From positions 496,001 to 560,000 of the forward strand of contig CAWFLE010000001.1 in the NCBI GenBank assembly GCA_963816545.1: 64,000 bases of DNA, in the 5' to 3' direction. The notes under the pieces were generated by a model. The model did not search any database. It was not told where the DNA came from and saw only the letters and a program-made list of their open reading frames with translations. Within the stretch, counting starts at the first letter, position 1. Each line of letters begins with the position of its first letter. Source of the DNA: Albimonas sp963816545 (GTDB taxonomy: Bacteria; Pseudomonadota; Alphaproteobacteria; Rhodobacterales; Rhodobacteraceae). Below are positions 18,468 to 27,502 of this stretch, one piece after another. Made by a program: the position numbers and the translations under genes.

Positions 18468-19066
18468 CAGAACAACTCCACGCCGCCGGCGGACGGCGCT
18501 TGCCGAGCCGCCATGGCGAGCTTCGTCTCCGCGCCGCGCGTGGCGCGGGTCTCGGCGACCGGCAGGCGCAGGACCGAGGCCCGTCCGGTGCTTGGGAAGA
18601 AGTAGATCCGCCTCGCCCTCTCGCCCCCGGTATCCGCGGCCGCGACCCGGATGCCCTCCATTTTCAGATAGTCGTTCACGAAGGCGGCGTTGCGCGACCC
18701 CACCGTGTCCTTCGACGACGTGTCGATCACGTTGGCGCCGCCGAAGACCTTCGCCTCCAGCCGGCACTTCGCGCCACCGCGCTTGAGGATGTCGTTTATC
18801 AGGACTTCCATCGCGTGGACGCCGTAGCGGGCGGAACGGGAGGATCCCTCGGACCGGTCCTCTCCCGGCAGCAGGAAGTGGTTCAGCCCCCCGATGCCGA
18901 GCTGCACGTCCCGGATGCAAGCGGCGACGCAGGATCCGAGAAGCGTGGTGACCGCGACGTCCCGCTCGCCGGTGATATCGTGATAGCCGGGGAGGACGCT
19001 GATCGCTCGCGCCCCGATCTTGGGATCGAAGTAAGGCGCGGACGCCCGTGCTGCCGCAGCGGTCAT
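18467..19066 (-). CDS. cheD: chemoreceptor glutamine deamidase CheD
   Basis: A 199-residue protein with the catalytic pair of the family: Cys in VTTLLGSCVAACI (about 40-52) and His in GIGGLNHFLLP (about 57-67), plus FGGANVID and a GSRNAAFVNDYL segment. CheD deamidates receptor glutamines and, in some species, interacts with CheC-type phosphatases; no cheC is adjacent. It overlaps cheR by four bases and cheB by one. The C-terminal 30 residues are variable. Confidence 0.93.
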   Translation of the reverse strand: MTAAAARASAPYFDPKIGARAISVLPGYHDITGERDVAVTTLLGSCVAACIRDVQLGIGGLNHFLLPGEDRSEGSSRSARYGVHAMEVLINDILKRGGAKCRLEAKVFGGANVIDTSSKDTVGSRNAAFVNDYLKMEGIRVAAADTGGERARRIYFFPSTGRASVLRLPVAETRATRGAETKLAMAARQAPSAGGVELF

Positions 19067-19920
19067 GGGCGCCTCCGGTAGATGGTTCTGCCTTCGGAGA
19101 CGAGCAGGGGATGCTCGCCGAGAAGGGACTCGGAATGACCGAGATAGAGCGTGCCCGTCGGAGTGAGGGCCTCCGCGAAGCGCCGCACGAGCGCCGCCTT
19201 GGTCTCTGCATCGAAGTAGATCAGGACGTTGCGGCAGAAGATGGCGTCGAACGGACCTCTGAACGGCCAGGGGTGGAGAAGATTGAGCTGCCGAAACGCG
19301 ATGAGCGACCTGATCGCCGGCGCCATCTCTATCTCTCCTGCGCCGCGCCGCGTCGTCGCGCCCGAACGAAGATCCGCCGGCACGTCAGCGATCCGGGCCT
19401 CGGGATAGATCCCCGACCTCGCCCGCGACAGGACGTTCGTATCCAGGTCCGTCGCGAGGATACGCAGGTCCGCGGCGGCGACCGGGCGCCCCATGGCCCG
19501 CGCCGTCATGGCGATAGAGTAGGGCTCCTCGCCGGTGGAGCAGCCAGCTGACCAGATGCGGATACGAGCGCCCTCTCCCGCAAGCGGCCCGAACACTTCG
19601 CCCCTCAGGTGATCGAAATGGTGCGCCTCACGAAAGAAGGAGGTCAGGTTCGTGGTCACGGCGTTGCAGAACTCGGTGAGCTCGGTTCCAGATCCAGCGC
19701 CGTCGAGCATATCCATGTATTCGGTGAAGCTGCAGAGCTGCAGCGCCCGCAGACGACGCGACAGGCGCGTATACACCATCTGGCGCTTGTGTTCCTTCAG
19801 CACGATCCCCGCGATCGCGAAGACACGGTCCGCAATCCGATGGAACTCGGCGTCGGACATGGAGAATTCTCCGCCGTAGCCGCCCGCGGAGAGAGGAGCG
19901 GAAAGAGAAGCCTTGGTCAT
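19063..19920 (-). CDS. cheR: chemotaxis protein methyltransferase CheR
   Basis: A 285-residue SAM-dependent methyltransferase. The N-terminal helical domain (FHRIADRVFAIAGIVLKEHK) is followed by the SAM-binding motif IRIWSAGCSTGEEPYSIAM (about 115-133) and IFCRNVLIYFD (about 226-236). The ATG at 19920 has a GAAGG ribosome site six bases after the mcp stop; an ATG at 19941 would overlap mcp. It methylates receptor glutamates. Its receptor-tail tether is relevant because the adjacent receptor ends with a W-x-x-F pentapeptide. Confidence 0.94.
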   Translation of the reverse strand: MTKASLSAPLSAGGYGGEFSMSDAEFHRIADRVFAIAGIVLKEHKRQMVYTRLSRRLRALQLCSFTEYMDMLDGAGSGTELTEFCNAVTTNLTSFFREAHHFDHLRGEVFGPLAGEGARIRIWSAGCSTGEEPYSIAMTARAMGRPVAAADLRILATDLDTNVLSRARSGIYPEARIADVPADLRSGATTRRGAGEIEMAPAIRSLIAFRQLNLLHPWPFRGPFDAIFCRNVLIYFDAETKAALVRRFAEALTPTGTLYLGHSESLLGEHPLLVSEGRTIYRRRP

Positions 19921-19925
19921 CGCCT

Positions 19926-21947
19926 TCAGAACTCCGTCCAATCCTGGTCATCGTCGGCGGCGGCGGGCGCAGCTGCACGCGGAGCCGCCGCCGCGACCCG
20001 GATCGCCGCCTTCGGCGTCGGCTTCGCAGCCGCGGGAATGGTCGCCTCCGGCGTCTTCGGCTGAGCCACGATCGACGGACGGGTCGCGACGGGCTTCATT
20101 GCCGAGACGCCCGCCGGCTTCTTGACGACACCCGCTGGAGCGCCGGAGCCGGACCGCACCGCACCGACCGAAGGCTTGCGGACAACCGCAGGCGCCCTCG
20201 GGGCCGGTTTGGGCCGCGCAACCGGCGCGGGGGCCGGGATCCGCGCCGGCGCGGGAGAGGCGGCGACGGCGGCCCCCTCGAAGAAGCCGACCCGGTCGAT
20301 CAGCCAGCGTGCCTCGTTCTGCATGCGGCGGGCGGCGGCGGCGCTCTGCTCCGCCATCGACGAGTTCTGCTGGGTCGCCTCGTCCATGTGGCTGACCGCC
20401 TGGCTGGTCTCCTGCACGCCGGCGCTCTGCTCGCGCACCGCGGCCGAAATGTCGCCGATGGTGCCGGCGGTGCGGGCGATGCCCGCCGCGATGCCTTCCA
20501 GGGCGCCGCCGGTCTCCTGAACCAGCCGAACGCCCTCTCCGACATGGGTGGAAGAGGTCTGGATGAGGCCGGAAATATCCTTGGCCGCCTGGCTCGACCG
20601 CTGAGCCAGGGTCCGGACCTCGGCGGCGACGACGGCGAAGCCCTTGCCCGCCTCGCCGGCGCGCGCCGCCTCGACCGCCGCGTTCAGCGCCAGCAGGTTC
20701 GTCTGGAAGGCGATGGCATCGATCACCGAGATGATATCCGAGATCTTGGTCGCGCTCTCTTCGATCCGCGCCATGGCGGCGACGGCATCCGCCATCACAT
20801 TCTTGCCCGCCTCGGCCCCGGAGGCCGCCTCCCGGGCCAGCGTCTCGGCCGCATCGGCGTTCGTCGCGGTGGCCCGGACGTTGGCGGCCATTTCCTCCAT
20901 CGTCGCCGCAGCCTCCTCCAGCGAGGATGCCTGCGCTTCCGTTCGCGCCGAAAGGTTGGCCGCCTCCCCCGCGATCATGTCGGCCGCCTGCCGGAGGCCG
21001 TCGGCGGCCTTACCGATATCGCCGACGGTGTCTCCAACGCGCTCCACGGCTCCATTGAGCGCCTCGGCGCTCGTTTCGAATCGACCTTCTCCGACCGCCC
21101 TCATCCTGTGCGAGAGGCGCCCCCCCGCCACCGCATCCGCCATCCCCGCAAGCTCTTCGAAGAAGCGATCAAGGCGCTCCGTCATCCGGTTCGCGGCGGC
21201 GCCGAGCGACCGTGCGCCGTCTGCAGGAAGAGCCGGGAGCCGCACCGAGAAATCGCCGGACGCCACCGCATCGAGGACCCGCCGCACGGGCTCCTCCTCG
21301 CCGCTCGCCCCGCTCTCCCGGAGGGTCAGGGCGAAGCCGAGAGCCTTCCCGCCCTCGCCCCTGAGGTCAGCAACTTCCGCAAGATAGTCGCGGTCCCCCA
21401 GACGCAACGGCCTCTCGCCCTCCCAGCGCTCCCCCAACCGGACATCCAGACTCGCCACCGGAAGGCCCGCCAGGCGCCCGACCCCGCCCATCCCGGGCAG
21501 ACGGCGCGCGATCGGCAGGAGCGTCGCCTCCGCCGCGCCGTTGGCGAGCCGCACTTCATGGCGTTCGTCGAGAATCAGCTCCAGGCTGCGCCGGCGTTCA
21601 AAAGCCTGCCGCATGGTCGAAACGTCGGCGGAGATCTCGTCCCTGGCGGACAGCGTCCGTGCGAGTTGGCCGACCTCGTCGCGCCTGGCGAGATCGGCTT
21701 CGACCGGTCCCTGGTCCGAAAGACGGCGCAGCGCCGCGGCCGCAGGCCTCGCTCCGAGCCACCCGAGCGCGAAGCTTGCGCACGCTCCCAGCGCGAGCGC
21801 GCCAGCCAGACCCGCAGCGGAAGTCTCGGAAGGCATCAGTCCCATCGCAGCGACGGGAGGCAAGGCCGCCGCCGTCGAGATCATGGCGATCTTGACGCTG
21901 AACGAGGGGAAGCCGTTCCGCGGGTCGGGGCTCTGGTCGTCGGTCAT
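19926..21947 (-). CDS. methyl-accepting chemotaxis protein
   Basis: A 673-residue receptor. Two hydrophobic stretches near residues 17-62 form a short N-terminal membrane hairpin without a large periplasmic domain. A PAS-like or linker region (about 100-210) and a HAMP-like segment follow, then the signalling domain with the invariant hairpin tip (AFQTNLLALNAAVEAARAGE and GKGFAVVAAEVRTLAQRSSQ). A long Pro/Ala/Lys-rich tether (about 540-660) ends in DWTEF, a likely CheR-binding pentapeptide comparable to NWETF of enteric receptors. The lack of a periplasmic sensor domain suggests it senses an internal or membrane signal. Confidence 0.93.
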   Translation of the reverse strand: MTDDQSPDPRNGFPSFSVKIAMISTAAALPPVAAMGLMPSETSAAGLAGALALGACASFALGWLGARPAAAALRRLSDQGPVEADLARRDEVGQLARTLSARDEISADVSTMRQAFERRRSLELILDERHEVRLANGAAEATLLPIARRLPGMGGVGRLAGLPVASLDVRLGERWEGERPLRLGDRDYLAEVADLRGEGGKALGFALTLRESGASGEEEPVRRVLDAVASGDFSVRLPALPADGARSLGAAANRMTERLDRFFEELAGMADAVAGGRLSHRMRAVGEGRFETSAEALNGAVERVGDTVGDIGKAADGLRQAADMIAGEAANLSARTEAQASSLEEAAATMEEMAANVRATATNADAAETLAREAASGAEAGKNVMADAVAAMARIEESATKISDIISVIDAIAFQTNLLALNAAVEAARAGEAGKGFAVVAAEVRTLAQRSSQAAKDISGLIQTSSTHVGEGVRLVQETGGALEGIAAGIARTAGTIGDISAAVREQSAGVQETSQAVSHMDEATQQNSSMAEQSAAAARRMQNEARWLIDRVGFFEGAAVAASPAPARIPAPAPVARPKPAPRAPAVVRKPSVGAVRSGSGAPAGVVKKPAGVSAMKPVATRPSIVAQPKTPEATIPAAAKPTPKAAIRVAAAAPRAAAPAAADDDQDWTEF

Positions 21948-22031
21948 CGGATGCTCCAGGCGGTCTACTTCCGCGGCCGCGGTTGCGGCTCGCCTGCTCG
22001 GGGGAAACTCGGAATGCTGACAGGGCCGCGA

Positions 22032-22532
22032 TCAGATCATGCTTCTCGCGCCCCCGAAGAGCGCCTTCAGGTCCAGGAGGGCCACCATCCCGGAGTTGGC
22101 GTTCACCAGGCCGTTGAGCGCCGACTGATCCAGATCCGCGTCGGAGGGCGGCACGGGTCGGATATCCTCGGTCGAAACCGAAATGATGTCGCTCACGGCG
22201 TCCACCAGAACGCCCACGGTCTGATCCCCGATCCAGACGATCACCACCACGTGCGTCTCGGCGGCGTCCGTCATCGGGCCGCCGAAACGGGCGCGCAGAT
22301 CATGGACGGGCACGATCGTCCCGCGGAGGTTCAGCACGCCGCGCATGTAGTGCGGCTGGTTCGGCAGAGCCGTCGTCGGCGTCCACTGCTTGATTTCGCG
22401 CACCAGCACGATGTCGAGTCCGTAGGCGCGATCCCCAACCAGGAAGGTGACGTACTGCTTGAGCCGACCGGAGGCGACGACGGCGTCCTCGGGCGCGCCG
22501 ACCGGAGCGGCGCTCTGCATCATCTCGCTCAA
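22032..22532 (-). CDS. cheW: chemotaxis coupling protein CheW
   Basis: A 166-residue single-domain CheW: KQYVTFLVGDRAYGLDIVLV (about 25-44), REIKQWTPTTALPNQPHYMRGVLNLRG (split around 45-71) and the PVHDLRARFG segment. It links CheA to receptors. The start overlaps the cheA stop by four bases. An 84-base gap separates it from mcp. Confidence 0.95.
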   Translation of the reverse strand: MSEMMQSAAPVGAPEDAVVASGRLKQYVTFLVGDRAYGLDIVLVREIKQWTPTTALPNQPHYMRGVLNLRGTIVPVHDLRARFGGPMTDAAETHVVVIVWIGDQTVGVLVDAVSDIISVSTEDIRPVPPSDADLDQSALNGLVNANSGMVALLDLKALFGGARSMI

Positions 22533-24598
22533 TGGAAAGTCTCCTGCATTGGGGCGCGCGCGGAGCCGCCCATGGACACCAGGGAGGGAACGTCGAGGAT
22601 CAGCGCCACACGGCCATCCCCGAGGATCGTCGCGCCGGACACGCCGTCGACGCGTCGGAAGTTGGCTTCGAGGCTCTTGAGCACGACCTGCCTCTGGCCG
22701 ATCAGTTCATCGACCAGCAGCGCCACATGACCGCTCGTCTCGGTGTCGACGACGATGGCCATCTCCTCGCGCTTCTCGGCGCGACGGATGCCCAGCGCGT
22801 TTCGCAGCGAAACCAGCCGGAGGTATTGGCCGCGGCGTGCGAGCACCTGGGACCGGTCCGGCAGCTGCTGGACCTCCGAGCCGTCGATCCGCAGCGCCTC
22901 GACCACCGAGCTGAGCGGCAGGATGAACCGCTCGTCGCCGACGCAGATGGTCATGCCGTCCAGCACCGCGAGCGTCAGCGGCAGAGTGATCTGGAAACGG
23001 GTGCCCTTGCCGGGGTCCGAACGCAGGTGGCAGCGGCCGCCCAGCGCCTGGATCTTCTTCTTCACCACGTCCATGCCGACGCCGCGGCCGGAGACCGAGC
23101 TGATCTCCTTGGCCGTCGAGAACCCGGGGTGGAAGATGAGCTGGTCGATCTCCTCGGGCGGCAGGTTGTCGTCAGGTCCGATCAGGCCCTGCTCGATGGC
23201 CTTCTCCATGACCCGCTCGCGGTTGATCCCGCGGCCGTCGTCCTCGATGACGATGATGACGCGCTCGCCGCGATGCTCGGCCATCAGCCGGATCGTGCCC
23301 ACCCGCGGCTTGCCCAGCGCGACGCGCTCTTCCGGAGATTCCAGACCGTGGTCCATGGAGTTGCGGAGCATGTGGGTCAGGGGCTCTGCCAGCTCCTCGA
23401 TCACGGTGGTGTCGACCTCGGTGTGCTCTCCGGTCAGCACCAGCCGCGCCTCCTTGCCGAGCTTGTCCGCGAGGTCGCGGACGACGCGCGGCATCCGGCT
23501 GAACACCGACTTCACCGGCTGCGCCCGGATCGCCATGACGCTTTCCTGGAGTTCGCGCGTCTGCCTGCTCATCGCCTCGACGGAGTGGCCCACCTCCAGC
23601 GCGGTGGCGGCGTCGGTCTCGGACAGTTTCTGGGCCAGCACGGCCTGCGTGATGACGATCTCGCCCACGAGGTTCACGAGACGGTCGATGCGGGAAAGCT
23701 CCACGCGCAGCGTCTTCGAAACGGCGTGCCGGCCTTCCTTGCCGGCGGCATCCGGTTCTGCGGCGCCGCGCTCGGCTTCGGCTTCGGCCGCCACCAGCGC
23801 TTCGGCCGCAGGAGCGGCAGCCGTCGCGACCGCAGGCGCGGCCGGCGCCGGAGCGGGCTCCGTCCCTCCATCCTCGATCTCGACTTCGGCCGAGGTCTCG
23901 TAGACCAGGAAGAAGTCGCGAAGCTTCGACGGCGCCAGATCGGTCTCGAATCGCAGCCGCCAGCCGATGGGGCAGGCATCCGCCTGAAGCTCGGAGAGGG
24001 CCGGAAGTTCACCTGCCGGCTCAGCCGAAACCAGATCGAAATCCCGCGCCGCACGGATCACGCGGAGGGGGTCGTGCCCGGCATGGATGAAGTCCGGACC
24101 CGGCATGAGGGTCACGAGGACCTCCCGCGGCTCGCCCATCGGCGCAGGCTCCGGCTCGCGCGCGGCGGCGACGGTTGGCGCGGGCGCCTCCGGGGCCTCA
24201 TCGGCGGCGGAACGTCCGGTGAGCTCCTCCAGCTCCGTGCGCACCCGCTCCAGGCCCTGCTCGTCGATCTGGCTGCCGTCGCGGGCCTGCTCGACCAGGC
24301 TCTCCATGACGTCGCCGGCGCGCATCAGCACGCTGACCACGTCCGTGCCCTTCAGGGTCAGGGCGCCCGACCGGAGCCGGTCCATCACCGTCTCGAACAC
24401 ATGCGCGAAGGCGATCAGCCGGTCGAAGCCGAAGGCCGCGGCGCCGCCCTTGACCGAGTGGACGGCGCGGAACGCCGCGTTCACGATCTCCGGGTCGCGC
24501 TCGCCGTCCATCATCCGGTCGAGCTGCTCCTGGAGGTCGGCCAGAAGCTCGCTGCACTCGGTGAAGAACAGCGCGAGATAATCTTCAGACTCGTCCAT
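22529..24598 (-). CDS. cheA: chemotaxis histidine kinase CheA
   Basis: A 689-residue class II histidine kinase. P1 contains the phosphorylation site at His47 (FRAVHSVKGGAAAFGF). An Ala/Glu-rich linker follows, interrupted around residues 150-245 by a second small domain. P3 dimerisation is at about 305-365. The P4 ATPase has the N-box (LTHMLRNSMDHGLE), G1 (EDDGRGINRERV), G2 (SGRGVGMDVVKKK) and G3 (GKGTRFQITLPLTLA). The CheW-like P5 (about 540-680) ends the protein. It phosphorylates CheY and CheB. A DxGxG box and all P1 catalytic residues are intact. Confidence 0.96.
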   Translation of the reverse strand: MDESEDYLALFFTECSELLADLQEQLDRMMDGERDPEIVNAAFRAVHSVKGGAAAFGFDRLIAFAHVFETVMDRLRSGALTLKGTDVVSVLMRAGDVMESLVEQARDGSQIDEQGLERVRTELEELTGRSAADEAPEAPAPTVAAAREPEPAPMGEPREVLVTLMPGPDFIHAGHDPLRVIRAARDFDLVSAEPAGELPALSELQADACPIGWRLRFETDLAPSKLRDFFLVYETSAEVEIEDGGTEPAPAPAAPAVATAAAPAAEALVAAEAEAERGAAEPDAAGKEGRHAVSKTLRVELSRIDRLVNLVGEIVITQAVLAQKLSETDAATALEVGHSVEAMSRQTRELQESVMAIRAQPVKSVFSRMPRVVRDLADKLGKEARLVLTGEHTEVDTTVIEELAEPLTHMLRNSMDHGLESPEERVALGKPRVGTIRLMAEHRGERVIIVIEDDGRGINRERVMEKAIEQGLIGPDDNLPPEEIDQLIFHPGFSTAKEISSVSGRGVGMDVVKKKIQALGGRCHLRSDPGKGTRFQITLPLTLAVLDGMTICVGDERFILPLSSVVEALRIDGSEVQQLPDRSQVLARRGQYLRLVSLRNALGIRRAEKREEMAIVVDTETSGHVALLVDELIGQRQVVLKSLEANFRRVDGVSGATILGDGRVALILDVPSLVSMGGSARAPMQETFH

Positions 24599-24622
24599 CG
24601 ACGGGCGTCCTTCTGCGTGATG

Positions 24623-24982
24623 TCAGGCGAGCCGCGCCACGAGGCCCAGGATCTGCTCGGGATCGAACGGCTTGGTCAGCCAGCCGGTGGCCTTCACCTC
24701 GCGCGCCCGGTCCTTCAGCTCCTGCGCCGTCTCGGTGGTCAGCAGAAGCATCGGCAGGGCGCGCCCCTCGGGCTGCTTGCGCGCCTCGGCGATGAATTCG
24801 AGCCCGTTCATGCGCGGCATGTTCAGGTCGGTGATGACCAGGTCGGGGCGGTGCTCGCGCAGCTTCTCCAGCGCGTCGCAGCCGTCCTTGGCGGTCACCA
24901 CCTCGTGGCCGCCGCCCTCCAGGCACGCCTTGAGCATGTTCAGGAGCGCGCGCGTGTCGTCCACGGCGAGGATGCGGCTCAT
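24623..24982 (-). CDS. chemotaxis response regulator, CheY-type (second copy)
   Basis: A 119-residue receiver domain: MSRILAVDDTRALLNML with the acidic pocket, DLVITDLNMPRMNGLEFI with the phospho-Asp, LLLTTETA with the switch Thr, and GWLTKPFDPEQ with the conserved Lys. Placement directly upstream of cheA is the classical CheY position. It overlaps the STAS gene by four bases. Confidence 0.94.
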   Translation of the reverse strand: MSRILAVDDTRALLNMLKACLEGGGHEVVTAKDGCDALEKLREHRPDLVITDLNMPRMNGLEFIAEARKQPEGRALPMLLLTTETAQELKDRAREVKATGWLTKPFDPEQILGLVARLA

Positions 24983-25362
24983 GGGCGGATCTCCATCTTC
25001 ATCAGGTCGCTGAAAAGGCCGAGGTCGGAAAAGGCGTCGACGAAGGCCGCCGAGGGGCTGCGGACAGACACCGCGCCCCCTGCCGCCGCGCGGCCACGGG
25101 CGGCCGCGACCACGGCCAGGATGTACGGGGTCGAGACGTTCTCGACCTCCGATGCGTCGAACTCGAGCGGAGCGTCGGCCGGGAGGGCCTGCAGCTCAGC
25201 CAGCAGCGCCTCCGTCTCCTGGACTCGCGCCTTGGCGACGAGCCGCACCACCGCGCCCGCGGACGCCGCCGGCTCGGGCGCCTCCGCCTCCTGCACGATC
25301 GCCTCGGGAACCTCCTCGGGCTCCTCCGTCGCGACCTCGGGGGCCGCCTTCTTCCTGGTCAT
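24979..25362 (-). CDS. STAS-domain protein of the chemotaxis operon
   Basis: A 127-residue protein. The start at 25362 (MTRKKAAPEV) is chosen over a longer arginine-rich frame. A Glu/Ala/Pro-rich N-terminal tail (about 1-40) precedes a STAS-like domain. The segment LEFDASEVENVSTPYILAVV (about 77-96) contains the Ser that in anti-sigma antagonists is phosphorylated, here followed by Thr and Pro. It sits between fliM and cheY and overlaps cheY, so it belongs to the chemotaxis operon. Related small STAS proteins occur in alphaproteobacterial che operons without an assigned role. Confidence 0.78.
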   Translation of the reverse strand: MTRKKAAPEVATEEPEEVPEAIVQEAEAPEPAASAGAVVRLVAKARVQETEALLAELQALPADAPLEFDASEVENVSTPYILAVVAAARGRAAAGGAVSVRSPSAAFVDAFSDLGLFSDLMKMEIRP

Positions 25363-25405
25363 GCCACGCTCCCTGCGAACGCGGAGCGCCGCCTCGCCGC
25401 CCCGC

Positions 25406-26380
25406 TCACGTCCGGACCTCCTGCTGCGCGAGCATCCGCTGCAGCCCCTCCAGCAGGGCCGCATCCGGTCCCTGCGTCAGCTTCACCGCCTTGCCGCCCT
25501 CGACGGCGCCGAGGCGCCCGAGCGCGAAGATCTCCTTCTCGGAGGCGCCCTCGATGCAAAGCTCCACGGCCTCGCGCGATTCGCGCGGGAGCGGGATCAC
25601 CGAGCCCGGCTCAAGCGCCTGAATGTCGGCGAGCCGCAGCTTCTGGCGGTGCAGCACGGCATTCATCCGCACCGGGGCGTCGGCCGCGGCCCTCGCCATC
25701 CGCCTCGACCAGATGTCGGCCTTGGCGCGGGAACTCGCCCCCCCGGTCTGCGTCGGCGCCGCCGCGCGGTAGGCGTCCAGCACCGCCAGCGGCAGCACCA
25801 GATCGAACTCCCCGCTCCGCGCGGCCTCTCCCATGTCGAGGCTCAGGCGCAGGACCAGGACGTCGGAATGCTCCGGCGCGATCCGCACCATGGTCACGTG
25901 CTGCTCGAAGTGATCGAGCTTCATCGCCGACCGGATCCCGGCCCCGAGCTGAATCCGCAGCGCCGCCTCGAACGCCTCCAGCGCCAGGCGGATGAACTCT
26001 TCGCACAGGGCGCAGTCCACCGCGGTCACGGAGCGCGCCACCGGCATCGGCGCCGCCGCCGGATTGCCGCCCATGCGCAGGTCCACGATGTGAAAGATCA
26101 GGTCCATGCCGATGTTGATGAGCGCCGAGTTCTGCGAGCCCTTCACGTCGATCAGCCCGATCATCGCCGGCACCGGGATCTCCTCCAGCACCGAGCTCAG
26201 CTTGCGCACCTCGCAGTCGATCACGATGGCCGAGGTCAGCGTGCGCATCAGGCCGCGCAACCGCTCGTCCAGGAGCTTCGCGAAGTTCTCGCCGATCTCC
26301 TCGATTCCATGGATGGGCGCGCGACCGACCCGATTGCCGGCCACCTTTCGGCGGATCGCGCTTTCTCCGGCGAGGCTCAT
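25406..26380 (-). CDS. fliM: flagellar motor switch protein FliM
   Basis: A 324-residue protein. An N-terminal and middle CheC-like domain includes GSQNSALINIGMDLIFHIVD (about 82-101) and FMRLAL-like FIRLALEAFEAAL. A C-terminal SpoA/FliN-like domain (about 238-322) has LHRQKLRLADIQALEPGSVI and VELCIEGASEKEIFALG. FliM is the CheY-binding component of the C ring. The extreme N-terminus lacks an obvious LSQxEIDALL CheY-binding helix, which is unusual. First gene of the long minus-strand che/fla series, divergent from motB. Confidence 0.87.
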   Translation of the reverse strand: MSLAGESAIRRKVAGNRVGRAPIHGIEEIGENFAKLLDERLRGLMRTLTSAIVIDCEVRKLSSVLEEIPVPAMIGLIDVKGSQNSALINIGMDLIFHIVDLRMGGNPAAAPMPVARSVTAVDCALCEEFIRLALEAFEAALRIQLGAGIRSAMKLDHFEQHVTMVRIAPEHSDVLVLRLSLDMGEAARSGEFDLVLPLAVLDAYRAAAPTQTGGASSRAKADIWSRRMARAAADAPVRMNAVLHRQKLRLADIQALEPGSVIPLPRESREAVELCIEGASEKEIFALGRLGAVEGGKAVKLTQGPDAALLEGLQRMLAQQEVRT

Positions 26381-26592
26381 GTCGACCGCTCTCCTTCGCA
26401 GACTCGTTCTTGCTGCGGGGGAAGATCGACTCGGTGCGTTGAGAACAGGTGAATGCGCGACGGGAACCTGAATCGTGGTGAACGCGCCGGAAACCCTGAA
26501 ACTTCCCGGAAACCGTCTTCGGCAACCACGACCTAAGCCGGCCCGCCTATCCCTCGTCCCGGGTGAGTGGAAATGGATGTGGGAGTGGACAG
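26381..26592. promoter_or_regulatory. divergent intergenic region between fliM and motB
   Basis: 212 bases separating two divergent flagellar genes, so it must hold both promoters. A direct repeat CCGGAAACC occurs at 26486-26494 and 26505-26513 (start-to-start spacing 19), which could be an operator. I could not fit a sigma-28 or sigma-54 consensus. Functional assignment is inference from gene orientation only. Confidence 0.4.
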
Positions 26593-27423
26593 ATGGCCGG
26601 TGCGGATTCGCCGACGATTATAAAGCGCAAGAAGGTCATGGCGGGCGAGGGCCACCATGGCGGCGCCTGGAAGGTGGCCTACGCGGACTTCGTGACCGCG
26701 ATGATGGCGTTCTTCCTGCTGATGTGGCTGCTGAACGCGACGACGGAGGAGCAGCGCAAGGGAATCGCCGAATATTTCGATCCGCGCATTCCGCTCGCCA
26801 GCGTCTCGGGCGGCGGCGCCGGGGTTCTGGGCGGCGACAGCATCTTCTCCGAACGCACCATGGCCCAGAGCGGCACGGGCGCTTCGGCGAAGAACCCGAT
26901 GGACGACCGCCAGGCCCGCGGCGAACTCGGCGGCGCTCGCGAGGGCGACAAGACCGATGAGCTGACCGCGCTCGACAACCTGTTCCGCGGCCGCACGGGC
27001 GAGAGCGACGTGGCCAACGAGCTGCTGCAGCACATCCGCACCCGCGTCACCGACGAGGGGCTGGTGATCGAACTCTTCGACGCCGACGGCCGCCCCCTGT
27101 TCGAGAGCGGCTCGGCCAGGCCCACGCCGCAGATGCAGGCGCTGCTGCAGATGGTGGGAGAGGTCGCGGCGCTGGTGACGAACCGCGTGGCCATCGAGGG
27201 CCACACCGATTCGGCCCCGTTCCTGAAACCCGGCTACACCAACTGGGAGCTCAGCTCGGACCGCGCGAACGCCGCCCGGCGCGCCCTCTCGGCCTCCGGC
27301 GTGGACGAGGACCGCATGGCCCGCGTGGTCGGCAAGGCCGACCGCGATCCCGCCGATGCCGAGAACCCGGCCGATCCGCGCAACCGGCGGGTCGCGATCA
27401 CCCTGCTTCGCTCGGACCTCTGA
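26593..27423 (+). CDS. motB: flagellar motor stator protein MotB
   Basis: A 276-residue stator subunit. The single membrane helix contains the conserved proton-binding Asp32 in WKVAYADFVTAMMAFFLLMW, at exactly the classical position. The C-terminal OmpA-like peptidoglycan-binding domain has VAIEGHTDSAPF (about 202-213) and NWELSSDRANAARRAL. The start at 26593 follows a gggagtgg ribosome site; an ATG 30 bases upstream is less conserved. motA is not in the window. It is divergent from fliM, and the FliM-FliN/che series provides its partners. Confidence 0.95.
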   Translation: MAGADSPTIIKRKKVMAGEGHHGGAWKVAYADFVTAMMAFFLLMWLLNATTEEQRKGIAEYFDPRIPLASVSGGGAGVLGGDSIFSERTMAQSGTGASAKNPMDDRQARGELGGAREGDKTDELTALDNLFRGRTGESDVANELLQHIRTRVTDEGLVIELFDADGRPLFESGSARPTPQMQALLQMVGEVAALVTNRVAIEGHTDSAPFLKPGYTNWELSSDRANAARRALSASGVDEDRMARVVGKADRDPADAENPADPRNRRVAITLLRSDL

Positions 27424-27502
27424 CCTTGCGCAGTCGGGCCCGCCCGCGGACATTGCGGGCGGGCCGGGGGCGAACCTCCCGGCGAAGGCCAGGGAGGACG
27501 CC

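Noticed and set aside
22532..26452. Very long plus-strand open frame of over 1300 codons opposite cheA and fliM
   Set aside because: It is antisense to genes with full family motifs and is rich in Arg, His and Gln, as expected for shadow frames in high-GC DNA.
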